The position numbers and the translations under genes were made by a program. DNA of 26,137 nt from Sphaeroforma sirkka (taxonomy: Eukaryota > Opisthokonta > Ichthyosporea > Ichthyophonida). The stretch is taken from the NCBI GenBank assembly GCA_001586965.3, contig LUCW03000810.1:1-26137 (forward strand). The letters run 5' to 3'. Shown piece after piece: positions 1-12,103 of the stretch. A model generated the notes under the pieces. That model ran no database searches, had not been told where the DNA came from, and worked only from the letters and a program-made list of their open reading frames with translations. Every line of letters begins with the position of its first letter. Within the stretch, counting starts at the first letter, position 1.

Positions 1-20
1 AGAGAAAGGGAATAGACACC

Positions 21-950
21 ATCTTGGCACTAACAGCCCGTAGCACTGAGCATGAGCCTCGTGAACACTTAGAACCAAGCTTTATAAAGCAGCTAGGTAA
101 CGCGCAGGCTGAGGTCGATTTCTCTACTAATGAGAGTACAGTGGAGACACTGAAGGCCTTCGATCAACTTAAGGAGTCTGCCAGCCTTGGGATAAGCAGA
201 TGATGAATGCCTTTATTCATTTCTGTGAGCCAGGTGAATGGCGAACTATCTTGAAGGATCATGAGCCCAACTGGAAAGCCCTACCCTGGCACCAGTTGCG
301 TGATAATATACTTAACACCTTTTTTTTGAAGATGCACGTGACCGTGAACTTCTAGAGTCTCGCAAGTTCTTTGCGAACGATACCACTATTCGAGGTGCTC
401 TAAGCTCATATGACACATATGAATACTCGGATGGGTGGTCGTACCTATACTGGCGAATATTTATTAATTTGTCAGATGATGGAGACTCTGGGAGCTAACC
501 TCTTTAAGAAAGTCAATGATGACATCATCGCCTATGGTGATTTGCGATCTATGCCTTGGTCTGTCTTTGAGAAGATAGTACACAAGCATACCAATTCCTC
601 TACTAGAGTACTTAGTACCACGAGCTACACCCAGCCCACTAAAGCGAAACGCAGTAGAGACTAATACTGCGCGTAGTACTAAGAGAACCTCGCACTACTA
701 CTGGAGGGGTACTGGCTCTACTTCTACCAGAACCGAAGGTGAAAAGAAGGTGAGAGCGCCTTGCAAGAAGTGTGGTTACAACCTCACAAAACGTAATGGC
801 AAGTGGAATGGTAGACACGACTCTGTTAAGTGTGCACCAGGCGAGCCAGATTTTGGACACTATATGAAAGAGTGTGCTATTTGCAAGGGTACTAACGGTT
901 GACACAAAGAGGATTGCAAGGACTTACCGGACGTCCAAGTTAAGCACTGA
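21..950 (+). pseudogene. gag: gag remnant with two Cys/His zinc-finger motifs, frameshifted
   Basis: Protein-like reading is spread over three frames: about 21-185, then about 185-320, about 325-410 (after a T8 run at 320-327), 410-664, and 640-950. The last part carries CX2C followed by a distant H and C (from 762) and a second motif CX2CX6HX3C (about 870-917), typical of nucleic-acid-binding nucleocapsid. TGA codons at 900-902 and 948-950 interrupt this frame; tryptophan would fit the first site, directly before the motif's His. The capsid role is inferred from position and the zinc motifs, because Gag N-termini are poorly conserved. The protein starts before the window. Confidence 0.65.
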
Positions 951-1051
951 CAGTACCATATGTGTGCACTAGAGCAAGATTATGAGAAAATGTTCAATAA
1001 AATCTATACCAAAGGAGATGAACGTATCTTTCAAACAGTTCTCGTAAATGG

Positions 1052-1058
1052 AAAAAAG
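1052..1058 (+). promoter_or_regulatory. possible -1 ribosomal frameshift heptamer A AAA AAG at the gag/protease junction
   Basis: The gag-side frame reads GGA AAA AAG here, and the protease continues in the -1 frame through GTT ATG at 1058-1063. A AAA AAG fits the X XXY YYZ rule for -1 slippage, and the protein similarity (a V-N-G-K-K stretch, then L-F-D-P-G-A) switches frames exactly at this point. A deleted A in the run would leave the same trace, and other junctions in this copy do look like deletions, so the programmed reading is only a hypothesis. Confidence 0.4.
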
Positions 1059-1060
1059 TT

Positions 1061-3148
1061 ATGGCACTATTTGATCCAGGGGCTGAAGTCTCTGCTATCT
1101 CACGCCGAGTAGCCTACGCTACAGATATGGCTGTCCATAACGAAACAACTGATTTAATCTTGGGAAATGGCAAAGTTACTACTTGCGAACAAGCCATTGA
1201 CTATGCACACATAATGCTGTCAGATAGAAGAGAAGTGAAGACTCACCTAATCATTACTGACATGTCTCAGAAATACGATTTAATTATAGGTATGACTGAT
1301 CTTCTCAGTTTAGGTATAACACTCACTGGTCTGCCTAATGGGCTAGACCCGAATAAAGATCAGTCAGATGATAATATGTTAAAGATACCTAAACCTCCGG
1401 AAGGTGAAGCAAAGGATATGATTCCGCACTTCACCGATATAATTATGGACTTAATTATACAAAACAGGAAGATTGCAATAATTGACTGGTGTATGTTTAA
1501 GTTCTCTAATGGGTACGTTAGACTTGACTTAAAAAACGTCGACTTCTCTAACTTAAAGTGTCCTTCACATAACTACGTGAGTTGGAGACACAAAGACGTT
1601 GTCAAAACCCAAATCGAAGATTGGTTAAAACAGGGTCTAATTGAAATCAATTATGATGCAACCCCAGTTAACTTAGCTCTCTTAGCGGTCGATCAATATA
1701 AATCTGATGGAACGTTTAGTAAAACAAGAGTAGTACTAGACCTTTCGCCAATCAACAAATTAATCCCGCAACATAGTTTTCCCTTACCTAAGATAAGCGA
1801 GATACTACGCAAAATGAAGGGTGCGACTATCTTTTCCAAGATAGACTTAAAAGCTGCATTCCATCAACTACAGATATATGAGCCTCATAGGAAATACTTT
1901 TCCTTTACTTGGCAAGGTAAGAAGTACCAGTTTAAAGGTGCACCTGAAGGCTTACACATGTTACCTTCTTTCTTCCAACAAGTTATGATGGAACTATTTG
2001 CGGACCTGTCGTATAACGTATCAGTCTATTTAGATGATATAGTTATCTTTACAAAGACAGCACATGAACATGCTAAACTCGTTAAAGAAGTCTTAAAGCG
2101 ACTTAATCATGCTAAACTTAAGATTAACGAAGACAAGTGTTCTTTTGCTAAAGATACTATACACTTACTTGGCTACAAAGTATCTGCAGCAGGGGTAGAA
2201 ATTGATCCTGGCAAGAAACAGTTTCTGTTGGATTTATCAACACCAATTACTGGAAGAGATGTGAACTCTGTGTGTGGGTTTGTTAACTTCTTCTCGGATT
2301 CGGTACCGCATCTTTCTCATTACTTAAAGCCTTTCAGTCACCTACGGCTGCACAAAGGACCTTTGGGAAAGCTTTGGACTAAAGAATGTGATGATGCATT
2401 TAAACTAGTCAAAAGTAAAGTAATGGACGCACCCATCATGCAGTACCCTGTGGATGGTGTCCCATTCCAAGTAGCAACCGACGCTTCAGATCGAGCGGTA
2501 GGTGGAGTGCTTTACCAAACGATAAATGGTAAACCGCGCTACATACAATTCTTTAGCAAGAGTTATAATAAGAGTCAACGGAATTACCCTACCGTTAAAC
2601 AAGAGCTCCTTGCTATAGTTACTGCGCTAAGACAGTTTAAAGACTACCTTTATGGAAGTTACTTTACTGTCGCCTGTGATCAAAAGTCTTTAACATACTT
2701 AAAAGATATGAACCCTGATTCACAGTTGGTGAGCCGCTGGCATGACATTATTGCCAAGTTCGCTTTTAATATAACACACATTCCAGGAATACATAACCAT
2801 CTTCCTGACATGCTCTCTCGACTTGTGCCCGACTACCAGAAAACAGTCAAAGAGTTATTAGCAACCGATTGGATGCTAAATAAGAAATGGTTTAACCTCG
2901 CTCAATCACGATGGGGTCCATTTACTGTTGATATGTTCGCCGCAGAACATAACAAACAGGTTTCTGAATATAGGTCGTTGACTCATCCTAAAAGTGATGC
3001 ATTTCAGCTTGACTTATCAAAGCAGAATGCGTGGGCTAACCCACCTTGTCAACTTATCGCACAGTTGTTAAATTATGTTAATATTACTAAATCTACCATT
3101 ACGCTGTGTTGTCCTTACGTAACTCCGACCCATGGATACGTGATTTAA
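1061..3148 (+). CDS. pol: pol part 1: protease, reverse transcriptase, RNase H, start of methylase-like domain
   Basis: A 695-codon open frame. Residues 1-90 are an aspartic protease with LFDPGAE in place of the usual D-[ST]-G-A, and a second motif LIIGMTDLL. Reverse transcriptase runs from about 135 to 420: LDLSPIN near 225, FSKIDLKAAF near 258, and the catalytic YLDD at 323-326. RNase H follows with D474 (ATDAS), E515 (KQELLAI), D540 (ACDQKSL) and D583 (LPDMLSR), so all four acidic positions are present. Residues 620-680 hold DMFAAEHNK and WANPPC, a block resembling the methylase-like region found after RNase H in some retroelements. The ATG at 1061 is probably not a natural start, because protease homology extends upstream in another frame. 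The frame ends early; the domain continues in the frame opening at 3106. Confidence 0.88.
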   Translation: MALFDPGAEVSAISRRVAYATDMAVHNETTDLILGNGKVTTCEQAIDYAHIMLSDRREVKTHLIITDMSQKYDLIIGMTDLLSLGITLTGLPNGLDPNKDQSDDNMLKIPKPPEGEAKDMIPHFTDIIMDLIIQNRKIAIIDWCMFKFSNGYVRLDLKNVDFSNLKCPSHNYVSWRHKDVVKTQIEDWLKQGLIEINYDATPVNLALLAVDQYKSDGTFSKTRVVLDLSPINKLIPQHSFPLPKISEILRKMKGATIFSKIDLKAAFHQLQIYEPHRKYFSFTWQGKKYQFKGAPEGLHMLPSFFQQVMMELFADLSYNVSVYLDDIVIFTKTAHEHAKLVKEVLKRLNHAKLKINEDKCSFAKDTIHLLGYKVSAAGVEIDPGKKQFLLDLSTPITGRDVNSVCGFVNFFSDSVPHLSHYLKPFSHLRLHKGPLGKLWTKECDDAFKLVKSKVMDAPIMQYPVDGVPFQVATDASDRAVGGVLYQTINGKPRYIQFFSKSYNKSQRNYPTVKQELLAIVTALRQFKDYLYGSYFTVACDQKSLTYLKDMNPDSQLVSRWHDIIAKFAFNITHIPGIHNHLPDMLSRLVPDYQKTVKELLATDWMLNKKWFNLAQSRWGPFTVDMFAAEHNKQVSEYRSLTHPKSDAFQLDLSKQNAWANPPCQLIAQLLNYVNITKSTITLCCPYVTPTHGYVI

Positions 3149-3438
3149 TTAATATGATTCAAGACGAACCTATTTATGTCGACCGTGAAACCGACACGTT
3201 CTTGTATCAGGGATCCTATTCTATTAAGAAGACGCCTTGGAAACACACCATTGTATGTCGCATCGGTCCTGCAGGTACCACTAAGTGGAAACCCTCAACC
3301 GAATTCTTAGCTAAACTAGAGGAGTCTAAAGAGTTTGAACAAAAGCTCAAGACTCGTACAACACATGCACCCAACAAGATTGCAGTCGAGGTAATGCCGA
3401 TTGAAACGGCATTAGATCGTAAAAAAACATGGAACTAG
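3106..3438 (+). pseudogene. pol: pol part 2: end of methylase-like domain and linker, -1 frame
   Basis: This frame continues the preceding one after a one-base loss between about 3115 and 3125: the expected P-Y-W-type motif is cut, and DPWIRDL then follows in this frame. About 110 residues, charged, with no catalytic motif I recognise; it links the RNase H/methylase-like region to integrase. It ends at an A7 run (3420-3426), where reading resumes in the next frame. The first codon of the frame is not a true start. Confidence 0.6.
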
Positions 3439-3665
3439 CTAAGGCCATGGATCAAAGACTCAAAACTCTAAGAGAACCTGAAGCTCGCACTCAACTACTT
3501 AAAGCGCTGCTTAAAGAACAGCCAGGAGTTGCGAAACAACTGAAGAAGATACTTCAACAATCCAATGTTGTCAATTATGTATCTCAGGACTCTACCCCTC
3601 CTGATACTGAGGTTGCCCTTCCAACAGGACTATGGTTCATCCAGCCAGCGTTACGCAGAATCTGA
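3429..3665 (+). pseudogene. pol: pol part 3: Lys/Leu-rich helical linker before integrase, -1 frame
   Basis: A short continuation of pol after the A7 run. It is rich in Lys, Leu and Gln (for example LKALLKEQPGVAKQLKKILQ), so probably helical, and lies just before the integrase zinc finger. No family motif is visible. It gives way to the next frame between 3632 and 3665. Confidence 0.5.
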
Positions 3666-4108
3666 CTGACTTAGAGGAGCTCGAAAGTAGAGTTAAAATT
3701 ATACATAATTTAACGCATCGAGCATATGAGCATACTTATAAAATGGCTATTCGTGCAGGGCTTGATCACCCGGCGCTGAAAGAGACCATACGTGAAGTAT
3801 ACCGACGCTGTACTGATTGTGAAAAGAACCATATCAAGCGATACGGTTGGGCACCCCTAAAAAGTGTGACAGAAGACCAACCGATGCGCCGAGTCATAGT
3901 CGATTTGGTTAAACTCCCGCGATCCAAGCATACTGGCGATGTATATATCTGTCATTTCTTATGTGTGGCTTCGGGCTATAACTTGCTTTATGCAATACCG
4001 AACAAACGTCCACAAACAGTGGCAGAATTATGCTATCACGTCTTTAATGACTTCGGTTTCCCCGAGTACTATGTTCTGATAACGGTAGTGAGTTTTGTAC
4101 CGACGTAA
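3632..4108 (+). pseudogene. pol: pol part 4: integrase HHCC zinc finger and first half of catalytic core
   Basis: The N-terminal zinc-binding domain is seen as H-x3-H in HNLTHRAYEH and C-x2-C in CTDCEKN, followed by a core whose first catalytic Asp is in VIVDLV (codon 3902-3904). The domain integrates element cDNA into the host genome. The frame is lost just after GFPEYYV; the second catalytic Asp is found in the next frame, so one base seems to be missing near 4073. The final residues before the stop at 4106-4108 are out-of-frame reading. Confidence 0.8.
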
Positions 4109-4545
4109 TGGAGGCACTTATACTCGTATCAGGCATGACCCATAGGCGTGGTGTTCCTTACAAACCTCAAACGCAGGGTGCAAATAAGACACGTCATAGA
4201 GAACTTAAGAAACTCTTGCGTACCGCACTAGACGACGTTGAAGATATGTGGCCTTATCATTTGAAATGGGTTCAGACTCAAATGAATAACTGCATGAATC
4301 CTCAAACTGGAACACTCCCGTTTCACTATTTCTTTGGCCGCTATAGTGAATTACAAGCAACGTTTGATAAAACTGCGCCCGAGAAACACGCTACCCCGTG
4401 GCTACAAAAGATCGAGCATATGCAGAACGTTGTTTACCCCTGTTACTCGAGCACAAGAATCGCGTCCTACTTAAAGCGTATAACCGATGGAATAACACTA
4501 AGAACATTGTTCAGTTCAAAGTCGGCGATTACGTTAACATTATAA
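4075..4545 (+). pseudogene. pol: pol part 5: second half of integrase core, catalytic Glu replaced
   Basis: SDNGSEFC opens the segment at 4075 and provides the second catalytic Asp (4078-4080). The first ATG of this frame is at 4108, so the true segment extends upstream of it. The region that should hold the DDE glutamate, after PYKPQTQG, reads A-N-K-T-R-H-R-E-L: the Glu of the usual G-x-x-E-R pattern is Lys (AAG, 4186-4188), one G-to-A change from GAG. The core would then be inactive even if the frames were joined. Homology leaves this frame at about 4420-4440; the rest to 4545 is out-of-frame. Confidence 0.75.
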
Positions 4546-5168
4546 ATCGAAACGCCAACGTTACCGAACTCTCTTCTAAGACGATAGGACCTTTTGTTAT
4601 TTCCTACCATGATGAGAAGAGTGATACTTACGAAGTGAATAACATTGATGGTACTAGCGCAACCAATCTAGGCACTCACCGTATCCCTACCTCCGAACTC
4701 TCATTCGCTCGCTCATTTGATTCTGATGTACCAGTCATGGAGTCACAAGTCAAAGATATAATTGACAAAACATCCGAAGACGGTTACACTTACTACAAGA
4801 CCCGTTTCATGGATGGGACAGTAGCTTGGCTAACCTCCGATGCATTTCGTGAATCTCGCGACTTTCTTCGTATCTTTAATAAGAAATGGAATAAGCGTTT
4901 ACATAAGAACACACGAGATAAACGAAAAGGGTTTCCTCAGGTGACTACAAACCCTGACGGATCTGAAATTCCCTATTTGCCACCTACTTCCTACGTGACT
5001 AAACTTTCTGATCTGCTTACCAACAGTGCAGAAAATTGTTCAAACTTACTTACTAATGAAGAACAGCCTTTGGCTATTACCTTACCAAATAATAAACGTA
5101 AGGCGCCTACATCGGAAATGGTTACTGGACCAAATACTAAACGACATAGAGTACAACATGAGTCTTGA
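4398..5168 (+). pseudogene. pol: pol part 6: integrase C-terminus with GPF motif, chromodomain-like module and basic tail
   Basis: Genuine homology starts near 4430 (LLEHKNRVLLKAYNRW), followed by FKVGDYVNI and IGPFVISYH, the GPY/F-type DNA-binding module of Ty3/gypsy integrases. Next, about 110 residues in, VMESQVKDIIDKTS, YYKTRFMDGTVAWL and FLRIFNKKW match the spacing of a chromodomain, which in chromoviruses directs integration to marked chromatin. The aromatic cage is not fully convincing. The tail has two basic clusters (NKRKAP and TKRHR) that could form a nuclear localisation signal. The protein ends at TGA 5166-5168, which closes the coding part of the element. Confidence 0.75.
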
Positions 5169-8107
<2,939 letters not shown>

Positions 8108-8505
8108 ATGGCGGCCTACTCGGCAAGTATAGGTACCTCTCATAACCAAGGTCAAGTTGAGATAGGCCTTGGTGATTTCCTAGCCTCAAAGTTAGAAAAG
8201 TTCGCAGACACTATGGGTGCGGAAAATCCCACCGAGGAGCTGATTTACAAAGTCACAAGCAGAGAACCGGAAGCACCCAGAGACTCGGAAAAAAGAAATT
8301 GCTTCATGAAGTCCACGGGTAAATATTTCAATTGCGCTGATATTGTTTCTGACTTGTACTGCATCTCAATGTGGTTTAGTCATCAATAGATCAACAAACA
8401 ATAACTTTTTTGCGTGCTCTGCGTGCTGATAAAATTTTAAACCGTGTACGAGAGTGTATACAACCGTATATGCTAACACAGACATGCATACACACAGACA
8501 CATGC

Positions 8506-8559
<54 letters not shown>

Positions 8560-8716
8560 GTATGTATATACAAATACATATACACACACATACATACACA
8601 TACACATACATGCATACACACACACGCACACATACACACACACAGGGCATAGATTACTGAAACAAGCATAAATATACAATGCGTATATACGTTACACGCA
8701 CGGACGCGTCACAATA

Positions 8717-8781
<65 letters not shown>

Positions 8782-8962
8782 TGCGTGCGTGCGTGCGTGA
8801 TGTATGTGTATGTGTATGTATGTATGTATATATATATATATGCTCATATGTATGTCACACACAGATACACGGATCACACGCACCGGATGCGCACACGCAC
8901 GCACACACGCACGCACGCACGCACAGAGAGAGAGTGCGAAAAGTCATGTTGTGAAATCGCGT

Positions 8963-8998
<36 letters not shown>

Positions 8999-9183
8999 CG
9001 CATGCGTGCATACATACATACATGTACGTATTGCGTGCGCACACACACACACAGAATACACACGCTTTTTACGCACAAATATGTGTATATATAATATACA
9101 AACATACATAAATACATAGTTACACACACACACATATATATATATATTTATATATTTATCATATACATACATACATACATACA

Positions 9184-9252
<69 letters not shown>

Positions 9253-12103
9253 TATATATTCTGCCTTGTATGCCTAAACAAAATAGCTCGTCCGTCGATT
9301 GTAATTTATTTCCTTCTCCTGCATATGACAGAACGCACAGAGGGATCGCTATCAATTGCTTGGTGCATCGCATGGTCAAACACAATCACTGGCGCATCTG
9401 CCTCAAGTCGTTGAATCTCCTAGACTTCTTCATTGAGAAAGGGCAGCCAGAGGTTGCACGGGAGTTCATGCGACACAAGCGGGCCAAGAAGGCCATGCGA
9501 GATATGGTGAATTTTCAATACATAGATGGAGAGGACAAAGGTGCTAGAGGTGAGATTTAATAACTATGTTTTAATATTACGGACTGTCTAAATACTTGGC
9601 GGGTTGTCGAATGCGTATCTGCGTGTTTTCACTCCTAACAGATGAAGTTTAGATCTGATGTAGGTGTCCGTTTATATCCGGCGTAGCGCAAGTTTGTAAG
9701 GTAAGTTGCAAGCAAAAATATATTTATCGTACATTGAGCGAGAAACGCGTACACCATTACTGTTTTGTCCACCATTTATATTGCCGGGTCTAGTAAACTT
9801 TGGTGGGTCTGCTGCCACCATTTGACCTTTTTGTAATCATGCCCGGTTCAAGACAATCTTTTTGCGTATTAGACAGGTATACAATTCACGACATAAAGTA
9901 TCACCGATCACTCGCAAACAACGAGATTAATATAGATACTCCAATGACCATCTCCAATTACACAGTACGTGCGAAAGCCAAGGAAGTGTCTATGAAGCTC
10001 AAAGACATGGAAAGAAGTGCAAGCGGGAGCAATGGACCCAGAGGACCACCGCGTGGCTCCGACCGACACAGAGACGTCGGAAGCGGCAGTCGCAATGATA
10101 GTTTTGAGTATACTGCCCGTTCTAGCGATCGGGACCGGGAGAGAAACAAATTTGCGGGTGTGGCAAAGCCCAATTACGCACAGGATGGTACAGGCCTATT
10201 CTCGGATGGAGACGAAGAAGACGAGAACGATGCGAACGATATGGACTGGGGTGAGGGTGGCCCTACGAAGAGCCAGGGCAGTGGCAGAGATGGACGCAGA
10301 GGTAGAGACAGAGACGGTGACCGACAGGGAAGCGGAAGTGGGAGACGAGGAAGCAACGAGGCGCGAGACGAAGGGGAATTCACGCGCAAGCTGAGTGGTG
10401 ACGCAGGAAGGTCCGGGGACAGAAATAGAGACAGGGCGAGAGGCACGGATAGAGGTGACCGGGATTTACGCAGACGTGATGCATCAGGATCACCACCCAG
10501 GCAGGTAAAGAAAGGGCTGGGACGACCCGTGAGCAGGGACAACGCTAGCATCTCTGCACCAACAAGGAATGCATCGAGTGATAAGGGCAAAAGCAAAGAT
10601 AAGAAGATTGTCGTGGCGCTCTCGGGATTGTCCCTGAGTGAGGAGAAGTCCGATGCCGGTGCAACGTCCGACAAGAAATCAGAGAGAGTCAAAACGCAAG
10701 TGTCCAATCCAGCGCCTGAAGTAGACCTGTTGGGAGATCTAATGGGAGGCGATGATGCAGTGGGTGACGACGACTTCGGAGACTTTGGAGACTTTGGCAG
10801 TGCTGTCGCCAATACAGCCACAAACGCTCTCGACGATTTCGGCGATTTTAACGCACCCGCAGCACAACCGCAAACTGCTAGCAGTGGCCAGGGCTCTTTC
10901 GATCCATTCGCTACGGTTGATGTTGGGGGGGCTAGGGACTCATTCGCCTTTGTCTCTGGGGTCGCACCAGTGCCACAACAACCAGCTCAGATGCAACCGC
11001 AGCAACACCAGTACCAACAGCAGAACCTTCAACAACAACAACAACAACAACACCAATATCAGCAGCAACAGCAACAACAGCAACAACAGCAACAACAGCG
11101 ACAGTTCAGTCAGACGGGCGGTCAAAATTATGGAATGCAGGTACGGAATCTTAGTATGTCTGAGCACGGGTTATGGTGTTTTGCCATGTCACAATCTACT
11201 ATCGTGGGTTGCAGTTTGTATAGATCGTGTTCTTGAATTCTTTCTTGCCTGTTGTATTGCAACCGGGATTACGTCTTCAAAGTCAGCCTCGCCTCAATCC
11301 GATTCGGTACGACGAACCTGATAGTGACTCGCAATCTCTTCCTGTTGTGTCGATGACTCGATTAGATAAAGAGATGTGAATTTTGTTTGTCACGACTCTG
11401 GCAGATGTGAATGTTGCTGAGTCCCCCCCCCCTTCCCCTGTACATTCAAGAAAATGAGGTTCCAGAACGCGCGCTCTCCGCATTCTTACATCGTATTTTT
11501 ATACACGACGTATACTTCACCCTCCATGAAATAGAAAACGCTCGTACACGACGTGCGCTTACCTTCTTTCGAAATAGAATACACCCATATGTAAATACTA
11601 TCACAGACGGTCTCAAGAACACTATCTACTCCACAGGCAAAACTATCGGCCAACACAGGCCAAGCAACGCCCAATTACTTCGGGTCTTCACCAACTCCTC
11701 GACAGGTATGTTTATTTGTTGCATATTGAGGGCAAGGACGCCCGTCGGATTGTTTGTACACGTAACGTCATTGTGTAAATTGGGTTTTGTCTATGTAGAG
11801 GGGCGTTGATGGCGGCGAACTATCAGTGATATAATAGCTTGTGAATACAAAATGTATACAAGTTTCACATTATGTATATAGCATTTATACAGATATGTAG
11901 GTACAATACTTAATTTGCGTTGGCATTACTGTTCTGCACTCCCCATTTTATAACCACAGCAAGCACCGGCGAAGCCGGCTGCCAAGACTTCCACTTTCGA
12001 CGGTCTTGTAAGTCTAGATGCTAGCTCCCTTGGGCGGGCGGGTAATTACGCAAACCAGAAACAGGCCCCAAAACAAACTCTGGGTCAGATGAAGCGTCCT
12101 TGA
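8108..12103 (+). CDS. ENTH-domain epsin-like clathrin adaptor (epsinR/CLINT1/Ent3 type), four exons
   Basis: Exons: 8108-8318, 9332-9549, 9966-11140 and 11960-12103 (TGA). Donors are G|GTAAAT, G|GTGAGA and CAG|GTACGG. The N-terminal 170 or so residues form an ENTH domain: ELIYKVTSREPEAP, then HWRICLKSLNLLDFFIEKG, NFQYIDGEDKGAR and VRAKAKEV, matching the family's NWRHVYKSLxLLxYLIxxG, FxYID and NVRxKxKEL. ENTH domains bind phosphoinositides and bend membrane. The tail of about 430 residues is disordered: an RD/RG/S-rich stretch, VDLLGDLMGG, acidic DFGDF repeats (about 10750-10855) typical of ligands for gamma-ear or GGA adaptor domains, and a Gln-rich tract. This favours trans-Golgi/endosomal clathrin traffic. 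Total length is about 580 aa. Exons 2-3 and 3-4 join in phase. Exons 1-2 do not: exon 1 appears to lack one A in the run at 8289-8294. Confidence 0.85.
8470..9249. repeat. compound microsatellite field in intron 1 of the ENTH gene
   Basis: A succession of (CA)n (8518-8541), (TA)n (8541-8560, 8719-8777, 8963-8989, 9187-9248), (GCGT)n near 8783-8799, (CACG)n near 8895-8922 and (CATA)n near 9163-9184. Nearly every base alternates purine and pyrimidine. No exon is visible in it. Confidence 0.95.
10973..11105 (+). repeat. CAA/CAG repeat coding a poly-glutamine tract in the ENTH gene
   Basis: The frame reads mostly CAA and CAG with occasional CAC/TAC, giving Gln runs broken by HQY. The longest pure run is about 13 Gln. 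CAA and CAG are mixed, which usually limits repeat instability. It lies at the end of exon 3, in the disordered tail. Confidence 0.95.

Noticed and set aside
870..950. TGA decoded as Trp (alternative genetic code)
   Set aside because: The host ENTH gene ends with TGA and all clear Trp positions in host genes use TGG, so the standard code fits; the gag TGAs are better read as mutations.
10174..10821. 215-codon ORF on the minus strand
   Set aside because: It is the antisense shadow of the RD/S-rich ENTH exon 3; its Ser/Leu/Pro composition mirrors the sense codons.
11283..11310. Possible 24-bp microexon between ENTH exons 3 and 4
   Set aside because: It has AG and GT borders and phase 0, but eight residues of Ser/Pro/Gln cannot be told from chance, and exons 3 and 4 already join in phase.
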